From Thiorhodovibrio winogradskyi (lineage in GTDB: Bacteria > Pseudomonadota > Gammaproteobacteria > Chromatiales > Chromatiaceae): DNA of 64,000 nucleotides. The DNA lies in NCBI RefSeq assembly GCF_036208045.1, contig NZ_CP121472.1, positions 744,001-808,000 of the forward strand, read 5' to 3'. Both the position numbers and the translations under genes were made by a program. Below are positions 1 through 7,222 of this stretch, piece by piece (the stretch's first letter is position 1; every line of letters starts with the position of its first letter). Below the pieces are notes generated by a model that did not search any database, had not been told where the DNA came from, and saw only the letters and a program-made list of their open reading frames with translations.

Positions 1-1
1 A

Positions 2-637
2 ACCTTTGGCGCCACCCTGATGCGCATCTCATTTGGCGAGTTCTTTGGCTCGTTCAAGATTGGGCTAATTGCCATCATGCATTCCTCGCCCTCGCCGCGA
101 GAGTTGATCGAAGAGGCTGTGCAGCTTGCCAACGTGGCGCGCAAGGAAGGAATCCTGGCGCTGGAGAATCAGAGCATCAGCGATCCTTTTCTTGAGAAAG
201 GGATCAGTCTCTGCATCGACGGTCATCCGCCGGAGACGGTGGAGCGCGTGCTGTCGAAAGAAATCGGTCTCGCGATTGAGCGTCACGAAAAAGGTATCTC
301 GATGTGGAAGTCGATTGCCGACTATTCTCCGGCCATGGGTATGATTGGCACCCTGATTGGCCTGGTCCAAATGCTTTCGAACATGGATGATCCCAAAGCC
401 ATCGGGCCGGCCATGGCGGTTGCTCTGCTCACCACCCTTTACGGCGCGGTGATCGCCAACGGTATCGCGCTGCCGATTTCCGAGAAGCTCAAGGCGGTCA
501 GTGAGCAGGAGCGCATGATTCAAGATCTGGTGCTGGAGGCCATCTCTTCCATTCAATCCGGTATCAATCCGCGGGTGATGGAGCAGATTCTGCTGACCTA
601 TCTGCCGAGCAGTCAACGGGCCTCAAGCGCCGAATAG
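2..637 (+). CDS. pomA: Flagellar stator subunit PomA/MotA (5' end outside window)
   Basis: This is the ion-channel A subunit of the flagellar stator, an inner-membrane protein that pairs with the B subunit encoded next. The frame is open to the left edge (codons T-F-G-A-T-L before the first ATG at 20), so roughly the first 40-50 residues of a protein usually about 250 aa long are missing. The cytoplasmic loop (PRELIEEAVQLANVARKEG) and the last two membrane segments (around SPAMGMIGTLIGLVQML and AMAVALLTTLYGAVIANGIALP) are typical of the MotA/PomA/ExbB family. The stop is 10 bp before the stator B gene. The partner's close resemblance to PomB suggests a sodium-type stator; this is an inference from sequence similarity only. 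Confidence 0.93.
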   Translation, partial: TFGATLMRISFGEFFGSFKIGLIAIMHSSPSPRELIEEAVQLANVARKEGILALENQSISDPFLEKGISLCIDGHPPETVERVLSKEIGLAIERHEKGISMWKSIADYSPAMGMIGTLIGLVQMLSNMDDPKAIGPAMAVALLTTLYGAVIANGIALPISEKLKAVSEQERMIQDLVLEAISSIQSGINPRVMEQILLTYLPSSQRASSAE

Positions 638-647
638 AGGCCTCACC

Positions 648-1526
648 ATGAGCGAAAAGGCCAAACCAACTTCATGTCCACCCCCAGGCGCGCCGGCCTG
701 GATGGCGACCTTCGCCGACCTGATGTCGTTGCTGCTGTGCTTTTTTGTGTTGCTACTGTCTTTTTCAGAAATGGACGTGCACAAGTACAAACAGATTGCC
801 GGTTCCATGAAAATGGCCTTTGGTGTGCAGCGCGAGGTCGACGTGCAGGCCATTCCCATGGGTACCACGGTCATTTCCCCTGACTTTAGCCCCGGCAAGC
901 CCACGCCAACCCTGGCCCAGGAGTTGCGCCAACAGACCACGGACGAAACCAAGACCCAGCTTGGTCCGGACCAGATGCGCAAGGAGTTGGAGGCGGCCGC
1001 GCAGGAGATTGCCGCGGCCCTGCAACAGGAAATCGAGCAAGGCCTGATCGATGTCGAGGTGGTCGGAGAGGAAATTCTGATTCGCATCCGCGAAAAAGGC
1101 TCCTTCGCCTCCGGTAGCGCGCGCTTGCAGGACAGCTTTTTCCCGATTCTCGACAAGATCGCCGAGACCCTGTCGGCGACTGAGGGCAGCCTGATTGTCG
1201 CTGGCCATACGGATAACATGCCAATCAACACGCTGCAGTTCCCATCCAACTGGGTGCTCTCGGCAGCCCGCGCTGCCGCTGTGGTCCATCAGATCACCGA
1301 GGTTCAGCCGGAACTGGCGGAACGAATGCAGATTCGCGCCCATGGTGACACCCGGCCTGTGGCAACGAACGATACTTTCGAGGGACGGGCCGAGAATCGC
1401 CGCGTCGAGATTGTGATCGCGCGCAACAAGAAAGACGAAGAGGGGCGGGATATTACCGGCGATGCGATCAATATCCCCTACCGTAGCATGATGCCTGCTG
1501 ATCCCGCTGCGTCATCGGAGCTGTAA
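648..1526 (+). CDS. pomB: Flagellar stator subunit PomB/MotB, OmpA-like
   Basis: 292-aa stator B subunit that anchors the motor to peptidoglycan. The N-terminus carries the CPPPGAPAWMATFADLMSLL signature and one membrane segment (about residues 22-42). Asp24 in the FADLM motif corresponds to the ion-binding aspartate of PomB. Residues about 165-270 form an OmpA-type peptidoglycan-binding domain (AGHTDN, then NWVLSAARAAAV and GRAENRRVEIVI). Length and N-terminal wording match PomB of sodium-driven motors better than enteric MotB, so a sodium stator is likely but not proven. It is preceded 10 bp upstream by pomA and followed 2 bp later by the DUF3096 gene, so the four or five genes here may be one operon. 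Confidence 0.93.
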   Translation: MSEKAKPTSCPPPGAPAWMATFADLMSLLLCFFVLLLSFSEMDVHKYKQIAGSMKMAFGVQREVDVQAIPMGTTVISPDFSPGKPTPTLAQELRQQTTDETKTQLGPDQMRKELEAAAQEIAAALQQEIEQGLIDVEVVGEEILIRIREKGSFASGSARLQDSFFPILDKIAETLSATEGSLIVAGHTDNMPINTLQFPSNWVLSAARAAAVVHQITEVQPELAERMQIRAHGDTRPVATNDTFEGRAENRRVEIVIARNKKDEEGRDITGDAINIPYRSMMPADPAASSEL

Positions 1527-1528
1527 GA

Positions 1529-1822
1529 ATGGATGTCTCTTTTTTGAGTCAATGGCCCATTGAGGCAGCACTGGCGATCCTTGCCGGTGTGCTGATTCTG
1601 CTCTTGCCACGGCTGTTGCATGTCATGGTGGCGGCCTATCTCATCGCGATTGGTGTCCTTGGGCTGGTGGCGTTCTTCTACGGCGCCAGTCTCCCGCTCA
1701 AAGCGGTCATCTCATTGGTCGCTGGGATCTTGGTGCTGCTGCGCCCGGCTGTCCTGAGCTATGTGGTCGGCATCTATCTGATTGTGATGGGGCTGCTTGA
1801 GTCGGGGCTGATTCGGTTTTGA
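1529..1822 (+). CDS. Small DUF3096 membrane protein
   Basis: 97-aa hydrophobic protein with three or four closely packed membrane segments and two similar halves (ALAILAGVLILLLPRLLHVMVAAYLIAIGVLG, then AVISLVAGILVLLRPAVLSYVVGIYLIVMGLL at lower hydrophobic register). This internal repeat and length match the DUF3096 family of unknown function. It starts 2 bp after pomB and its TGA overlaps the TTG start of the following GTPase gene, so it is translationally coupled to both. No function can be assigned; the context suggests an accessory membrane role but that is guesswork. Confidence 0.75.
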   Translation: MDVSFLSQWPIEAALAILAGVLILLLPRLLHVMVAAYLIAIGVLGLVAFFYGASLPLKAVISLVAGILVLLRPAVLSYVVGIYLIVMGLLESGLIRF

Positions 1823-2967
1823 GCGGAACCGGCCAGATCGAACGCGCGGCGGCCTGGATCGAGGCCGATGCTCCAGTGATATGGCTGCTCGGTAAAACCC
1901 AGGCGGGTAAAACCAGCATCGTCGCTGAACTGACCGGGCAGGCGCGCGATCAGATCGGCAATGGGTTTGAGCCCTTTACCGCCCACTCACGGCTCTATGC
2001 CTTTCCCGAGCAACGCCCAGTGCTTCGCTTTCTCGACACCCGAGGGCTGGCGGATACCGCGGTTGATGCACCCTTCGATGACCTGCGCGCGGCCGAGAGT
2101 CAGGCGCATGTGCTGCTGCTGGTCGCCAGGGCCGAGGATCAGGCGCTCGATGAGCTGCTGGTGCTCGCGCGCAAGTTGCGCCGCGCCCATCCGGGTTGGC
2201 CGCTGATTGTCGCGCAAAGTGCTTTGCATCAGCTCTATTCGAGCGGGCGCGGGCATATCCTGCCTTACCCCTATACCGGCACAGAGGCGGACTTCGCGCT
2301 TGCGACTGTGCCCGATGTGCTGTTGCGCGCGCTGCGCGCCCAGCGGCTGTTATTCACTGAACTGCCCGGCACGGCGCCGGTGTTCGTGCCGCTGGATTTT
2401 ACCCGCCCCGAGCAGGGTCTTGCGCCCCTTGACTATGGTGCCAGCGCACTTTGGGAGGCGCTGGAGCATCTGTTGCCAGAGGTGGTGGCCGACTTGAAAA
2501 CGGCCGCTTGTCAACCAGGCGAGGAGGGCCGTCGCCGCCGGCTGATCCTGCCCTGGGCGCTAGCCGCGGCGAGCGCCAATGCCGTCCCGGTGCCGGTGTT
2601 GGGCGGTCTGGGTTCCGCTAGCCTGCAGGCCGCCATGGTGGCCCAGATCGCGCGTGCGGCGGGCCGCGATAGTAGCCGTGATGCCTGGAAGGAGCTTCTC
2701 TCGACCCTGGGTGGAGGATTCGCGCTGGGCTATGGGGGCAGTTGGCTGGCGCAGCAGGTGCTTAAGCTCGGCATCGGCTGGGGTAGCGCCCTGACCGCGA
2801 GCTGGACCTTCGCGCTGACCTGGGCGATTGGCGAAGTGGCCATGCTGTTGTTCGCCGAACAGGCCGCTGGACGCACCCCGGATCGCGAAGCCTTGCGCGC
2901 CCATTATCGCGCCGCCTACAAAAGCGCCCTGCAGCGCGCGCGCGGCGAAGAAGGTCTGGGTCGCTAG
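1819..2967 (+). CDS. P-loop GTPase with DUF697-like membrane tail
   Basis: 382-aa protein with a TTG start that overlaps the preceding stop. A Walker A/G1 motif GKTQAGKTS lies near residue 27 and a G3 motif DTRG near residue 74. The expected G4 (NKxD) is not clear: the matching strand reads IVAQSALH. The C-terminal half (about 240-350) is alanine/glycine-rich and hydrophobic (PVPVLGGLGSASLQAAMVAQIARAAG, then GGGFALGYGGSWLAQQVLKLG), like the DUF697 regions attached to YcjX/Era-like GTPases. It is likely membrane-associated and probably works with the GTPase encoded 24 bp downstream. Biochemical role unknown. Confidence 0.7.
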   Translation: MSGTGQIERAAAWIEADAPVIWLLGKTQAGKTSIVAELTGQARDQIGNGFEPFTAHSRLYAFPEQRPVLRFLDTRGLADTAVDAPFDDLRAAESQAHVLLLVARAEDQALDELLVLARKLRRAHPGWPLIVAQSALHQLYSSGRGHILPYPYTGTEADFALATVPDVLLRALRAQRLLFTELPGTAPVFVPLDFTRPEQGLAPLDYGASALWEALEHLLPEVVADLKTAACQPGEEGRRRRLILPWALAAASANAVPVPVLGGLGSASLQAAMVAQIARAAGRDSSRDAWKELLSTLGGGFALGYGGSWLAQQVLKLGIGWGSALTASWTFALTWAIGEVAMLLFAEQAAGRTPDREALRAHYRAAYKSALQRARGEEGLGR

Positions 2968-2991
2968 AGGCGAGAGAACATTTGGCTCGTC

Positions 2992-4593
2992 TTGTCCCGT
3001 TCTTCAACACAGGCTTTGCATGTGAGCGATCCAAACACCACCTCGCCGCTCCACTGGCGCCTGCTGCTGCGGCGCCTCTGGCCAGAGCTGCTGACACTAA
3101 CGCTGGTATCGGCGGCCTTTACCCTGCTGCCCGCGCTTGGTCTGCTGTGGCTGGCTCAGCAGGGGTGGCTGGCCTGGTGGCTGGGGTTGTGCGCGGCACT
3201 CATGGGGCTGCTGGCATTGCTGCGGTTATTGCGCCGCGATCCGACCGCCGGAGTGCCGATGGATGCGCCGCGACCAGGAGCCGCGGCGGCCGAGTGCCAG
3301 GCACGCGCGGCCTTGGCGGCACTGGTGGCCGACACCTCGGCCGATGATCTGGCCAATCGCGAGGTGGTTGACCGGCTGCTGCGCCGAACTGTCACTGCGG
3401 TCGCCACGGCCTATGCGCCCGATGATGAGGCGGCGGTGCTGAATTTTACCCTGCCCGAAGTGCTGCTGATGCTTGAGGAAGTCGCGCGACGGCTGCGTCA
3501 TATCCTCAGCACCGAGCTGCCGGTGCTGCGCCATTTGCGCTTGAGTTGGGCGGCGCGGGGCAGCGATCTGATCGGACGTGGTCTCAAGCCGGCGCGTGGG
3601 CTGGCCAATGCTTGGCGCGTGATGCGTCTGGCCGATCCGCTCGGTGCGGTCATCGCCGAGGTGCGCTCCCTGGTCATCGAGCAGGGCGTTACCCTGCTGG
3701 GTCGCGAAGCGCGCGCGGTGATGGCGACCGTGCTGGTGCGCGAGGTTGGCGAGGTGGCGATCGAGCTTTACTCAGGCGCTTACCGCCAGCGCACCGAGCC
3801 ACCGCCGCGCAGCGCCACCCGCCGGATGGACGAGGCCGCCACAGGGTCGGCGCGGGTGCTGATCACCGGTCAGCGCAACAGCGGCAAGTCCAGTCTGGTC
3901 AACGCCTTGCTTGGGCGCGAGTTGGCGCCGGTCGGCCTGACGCAATCGACCTCGGACTGGACGGTGTATGAGGCGCCGCCGCTGCTGGCGGAGCAGGACG
4001 GGCTAGCGGAAAGCGCCAATCATGCAGCGGCGAGCGCCAAGGTGCCATCCTGGGAGCTGATCGACAGCCCGCCGCTCGCGGCGTGCGGCGATGCGGCATG
4101 GCTTGTGCAGGTGCGCGAGGCGGATCTGGTCATTTGGGTGGCGGCGGCGCATCGCGCCGACCGGGGCCCGGATCAACGCGCGCTCAAGATCATGCGCGAG
4201 CAAGTTGCTGCCGATGTGCGGCTGCGCCCGGTGCCGCTGGTATTGGTGCTGACCCACGCTGATCGCTTGGAGCCGGTGCTGGACTGGCAACCGCCCTATG
4301 ACCCAATCAGGGGGCAAGGCGTCAAGGAGCGCAACATGGCGCGCGCACTGCACGCGGCAAGCAGCGCGCTTGGAATAGCGCCAGAAAGTGCGCTGCTGGT
4401 GGCGCTCTGTGAGAACAGGCCAGCATGGAATCTGCCAGCATTGCGTCAGCACTTGCGCGCGCGTTGGCCGGAAGCCGAGCAGAAGCGGCTCGAGCGCTTG
4501 GGGCGTGCCGAGGGGGTGGTGAAAGCCGGTGTCGATCTGCTGCGCAGCGTGCCGGGCGCAATTGAACGCGCCCGGCACTTTTTGCGCCGCTGA
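2992..4593 (+). CDS. Membrane-anchored dynamin-like/Era-like GTPase
   Basis: Up to 533 aa. Two hydrophobic segments near the N-terminus (about 33-50 and 55-80: TLTLVSAAFTLLPALGLLWL and WLAWWLGLCAALMGLLALL) precede a long helical region and a GTPase domain from about residue 290 with G1 GQRNSGKSS, a G3-like IDSPPL and a G4-like LTHADRLEP. The start is uncertain: TTG at 2992 or GTG at 3022 (giving MSDPNTTSPLHW); neither has a strong ribosome site. The gene follows the DUF697-type GTPase closely, so the two may form a membrane GTPase pair. The specific function is not recognisable. Confidence 0.7.
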   Translation: MSRSSTQALHVSDPNTTSPLHWRLLLRRLWPELLTLTLVSAAFTLLPALGLLWLAQQGWLAWWLGLCAALMGLLALLRLLRRDPTAGVPMDAPRPGAAAAECQARAALAALVADTSADDLANREVVDRLLRRTVTAVATAYAPDDEAAVLNFTLPEVLLMLEEVARRLRHILSTELPVLRHLRLSWAARGSDLIGRGLKPARGLANAWRVMRLADPLGAVIAEVRSLVIEQGVTLLGREARAVMATVLVREVGEVAIELYSGAYRQRTEPPPRSATRRMDEAATGSARVLITGQRNSGKSSLVNALLGRELAPVGLTQSTSDWTVYEAPPLLAEQDGLAESANHAAASAKVPSWELIDSPPLAACGDAAWLVQVREADLVIWVAAAHRADRGPDQRALKIMREQVAADVRLRPVPLVLVLTHADRLEPVLDWQPPYDPIRGQGVKERNMARALHAASSALGIAPESALLVALCENRPAWNLPALRQHLRARWPEAEQKRLERLGRAEGVVKAGVDLLRSVPGAIERARHFLRR

Positions 4594-4638
4594 TAGGGTT
4601 AGGTTTTGGTGATGCGCTGTGGTCTTGCCTGTTGTCCT

Positions 4639-5553
4639 TCAGTCCGCGGATGATTCAAGCGACGCCCAAAATTCATCCAGTGTCTTGACGGTCGCGGCCA
4701 GATCCTCCCAGTGCGGCAGGCCCATGTTGGGCACCACCCGGCCGCGGCGCCAGTTGGCATGGGCGGTGATGAAATTATCCAGTCCCTCAAAGCGCACATA
4801 GGGGTCGCGATCAGCCAGCACCAGCGTGGGGTGTGTGGTCAGCTGGCCGTAAAGCTTGGTCATGGCCTGGAGCGTGAACAGCTTGCCCGAAAGAAAGGTC
4901 AGGGGGGCATGGCGCGCGCCGGGTTGGTGGGAAGTGGCAAAGGCGTAATCGACCATCTCCCGAGGTGCTTGCTGCATGAAGGATTGGCTTAGGTAGTAAT
5001 TGATGCTGCGCCGGGAGGCAACCAGATCAAACAGCGGTTGATTCCATGGCAGTCCGGCCAGCAGCGGGTGGATAAAATTGCTGAATGGGCGCGGTGGTGG
5101 CTGGCGCTTGCTAAAGCCGGTCGGGGAGATCAACACCAGGGAGCGCACCCGCTCTGGTGACGACAGCGTGGCGCGCACCGCGAATTCACTGCTCAAGGAG
5201 AGTGCGAGCAGATCGACCGGCTGATCCGGTACCTGTGCGAGGAATGTTTCGATCACCTCGGCATAATATTCTGGCGAGTAGTTCGCGGGTCCGCGCCCGG
5301 CCTGGCCAAAACCCGGCAGATCCAGGCTGAACACTGGCCGCTGCTGGCGGTAGTGCTCGAACAGCGGCTTGACCTCAAAACTACTGGGCGCGGCATTGAT
5401 GCTGTGAATCAAGACCAGTGGGCGGCCGCTGGCCTGTTGGTCGGAATAATAAGCCAGACTGGGTCGGTGTCTAAGGGCGATGCGTTCGCACGGGGCATCG
5501 AGGGCGGGTGCAAGACCCACTGTGATGTGCGAGTCGCGATTGGTTGCGGTCAT
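4639..5553 (-). CDS. Alpha/beta-hydrolase fold protein
   Basis: Predicted soluble alpha/beta hydrolase of 304 aa. The start at 5553 is preferred because AAGGA lies 7 bp upstream; ATG codons at 5577 and 5583 are alternatives. Visible features are the oxyanion strand LVLIHSINAAPSSFE, the SLDLPGFGQ turn, a nucleophile elbow that reads A-L-S-L-S-S instead of G-x-S-x-G, the acid in VLADRDPYVRFEG and the His in GLPHWEDL. The triad therefore looks complete with an unusual elbow. Substrate unknown. It converges with the GTPase gene on the left (45 bp apart) and is about 100 bp downstream of another minus-strand gene. Confidence 0.8.
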   Translation of the reverse strand: MTATNRDSHITVGLAPALDAPCERIALRHRPSLAYYSDQQASGRPLVLIHSINAAPSSFEVKPLFEHYRQQRPVFSLDLPGFGQAGRGPANYSPEYYAEVIETFLAQVPDQPVDLLALSLSSEFAVRATLSSPERVRSLVLISPTGFSKRQPPPRPFSNFIHPLLAGLPWNQPLFDLVASRRSINYYLSQSFMQQAPREMVDYAFATSHQPGARHAPLTFLSGKLFTLQAMTKLYGQLTTHPTLVLADRDPYVRFEGLDNFITAHANWRRGRVVPNMGLPHWEDLAATVKTLDEFWASLESSAD

Positions 5554-5655
5554 GGTTGTGTCCTTTGGCAGGGTCATGCACAAGCTCTCCGTGGTAAGGT
5601 GGAAGCCGCAGCATCCGGGGCCGGGGCTGCTCCAGCTGTTGTCCTGGTCTGTGTT

Positions 5656-6342
5656 CTAGATGTTGCCATCATTGGCGTCATCGGGCTGGGCGCCCTCGTG
5701 GCGCAGAAAGGCATTGACGATATCCTCGCGGCCCTGCGTCAAGCTGTCCCGTTGCCCGCTTTTTTGGTTGCCGCCGGTCTTCTCTGCGCTGGCCTGATTC
5801 CAGATCCAGGGGGTCCAGTCGGGTTCCTTGGCCCAACAGGCGTTGCCTGAATCCGGCGGCAGGCGGCGGTGATGCGCCCGCCGCCCAATCACCCGATATT
5901 GCTCGCGGGCGGCGGTGTTAGGGTCGGGATCGAGCGCATCGGGGTAGCGTAGTTCCAAGGTGCGGTCGGGCAGCAGACTGGCCAGGATGCCGTCGAGCCC
6001 GGGGTGTTTGAACACCGGAGCCGCGGCCCACTCTTCCAGCACCTGGGCAATCTCATGTCCGCCGGTGCTGCCGCAACCGCGCTCAAGTGCCTCGCGAATG
6101 GCCGAGCGGTAGCAGTGCATGGCCGTTTCCTCGATGGAGTGAGGAACGAAAAACCAGCGTTCCGGCAGCGGTAGGCGCCAAACGGGCAGATAGGTGCGCA
6201 GGGTGTCGCAGTATGAGGGTGCGAGCAGGAAATTGGCCAGATCATGCGCATACCACCGGGCGATATCCAGCGCGGATACCGACCCCGGCAGTAATACCGG
6301 TTGAGGGCAATTCTCAGCAAGCCAGGCGGAATCGATCGTCAA
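5656..6342 (-). CDS. Unknown protein, 228 aa
   Basis: I do not recognise this protein. The longest version uses a TTG start at 6342 without an obvious ribosome site; no better start is visible. It is rich in Trp, Pro, Arg and His with no membrane segment or known motif (segments such as VWRLPLPERWFFVPHSIEETAMH and HPGLDGILASLLPDRTLELRYPD). The C-terminal 50 residues are polar and look disordered. The reading frame is intact over its length and lies upstream of the alpha/beta hydrolase on the same strand, which supports a real gene, but a coding call rests mainly on frame length. Confidence 0.5.
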   Translation of the reverse strand: MTIDSAWLAENCPQPVLLPGSVSALDIARWYAHDLANFLLAPSYCDTLRTYLPVWRLPLPERWFFVPHSIEETAMHCYRSAIREALERGCGSTGGHEIAQVLEEWAAAPVFKHPGLDGILASLLPDRTLELRYPDALDPDPNTAAREQYRVIGRRAHHRRLPPDSGNACWAKEPDWTPWIWNQASAEKTGGNQKSGQRDSLTQGREDIVNAFLRHEGAQPDDANDGNI

Positions 6343-6532
6343 GACGTCTTGTCTGGGTAGCGAATGTCAGGCGGCTATTATCGAGCAATGCGCGCTTGCG
6401 GCAAAATGATCTTTTCCGTTACCTGCCAATGCGGCCATGATTTAGGTCGGCACGCGCCAGCACGAGAAGCGATCTTTGCAAGCGTTTTTGCTAGACTGCG
6501 GGGACTCGCTCGCAAGCCGTTAAATACCATCA

Positions 6533-6581
6533 CCCGCCAGCGACCGGACTCGGGCAGGCGGGAGACCGGATCGCTGGCGGG
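6533..6581. other. Strong stem-loop in the psiE leader region
   Basis: CCCGCCAGCGA followed by CCGG (6533-6547) pairs with CCGG, a bulged A, then TCGCTGGCGGG (6566-6581). The stem is 15 bp with an 18-nt loop. It lies about 50 bp upstream of the psiE start. No T-run follows, so it is not a standard intrinsic terminator on either strand; it could be a leader structure or the end of a small transcript. Confidence 0.6.
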
Positions 6582-6629
6582 CGCTTCGGATCAGGATGTC
6601 GTTTTGAAAAGTTAGATTCTCCAAGCATC

Positions 6630-7061
6630 ATGACAGCAGATCAACATATCGATGATTTTCTCTCGCGACTCTTTGGCTATGTCGAAAAGTTGGTGCTGCT
6701 GATCGTGGGTGTGCTGGCGCTGGCTGGAATTGGGCAAATCATCATTGAGATTCCTGCTCGCGGAGAAATTCGCCTTGAGGATTTGCTGCTGATCTTCATT
6801 TTTATCGAAATCATGGCCATGGCAAATGTTTATTTTCAACGCCGGGAAGTGCCCTTTACCTTTCCTATGTTCATTGCCGTGACCGCCCTGTCGCGCCTGG
6901 TCGTCTTGCAGGGCAAGGAAATTGAAGGCGAATTGTTGCTTTATGAAGGGGCCGCGATCCTGCTGGTATCCCTGGCGATTCTGGTGGTCCGCTTCAGTCA
7001 GCGTTATCGGATTCCGCCGACCGGGCCCGAGGCCGGCGTTGACGAGGCAGATCGGCATTAA
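6630..7061 (+). CDS. psiE: PsiE-family phosphate-starvation-inducible membrane protein
   Basis: 143-aa inner-membrane protein with four predicted membrane segments. The wording DDFLSRLFGYVEKLVLLIVG, LEDLLLIFIFIEIMAMANVYF and VPFTFPMFIAVTALSRLVVLQGKE is characteristic of PsiE (Pfam PsiE family), a protein induced by phosphate starvation in enterobacteria and of unclear molecular role. The ATG at 6630 has no clear Shine-Dalgarno sequence. A strong hairpin lies in the upstream region (6533-6581). I could not find a convincing Pho box upstream. Confidence 0.85.
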   Translation: MTADQHIDDFLSRLFGYVEKLVLLIVGVLALAGIGQIIIEIPARGEIRLEDLLLIFIFIEIMAMANVYFQRREVPFTFPMFIAVTALSRLVVLQGKEIEGELLLYEGAAILLVSLAILVVRFSQRYRIPPTGPEAGVDEADRH

Positions 7062-7185
7062 CGCCCATGCCGTTTCGTGTTCGTGTCGGATCTGCCCAGT
7101 CGATAGTCCTGGTTCCTGCTCATGGTGAATGCGCGGTGGACGTCGCTGGTGATTGAGATTGCAGCGCCTGGCTTGTTAACCTGAA

Positions 7186-7205
7186 CCAGCAGTGTCAGCT
7201 GCTGG
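7186..7205. other. Small inverted repeat upstream of the first PilB-like gene
   Basis: CCAGCAG (7186-7192) and CTGCTGG (7199-7205) form a perfect 7-bp stem with a 6-nt loop, 18 bp before the ATG at 7223. It could be an operator, a leader hairpin or a weak psiE terminator; no T-run follows. Confidence 0.3.
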
Positions 7206-7222
7206 GATGATCGGAACCATGA

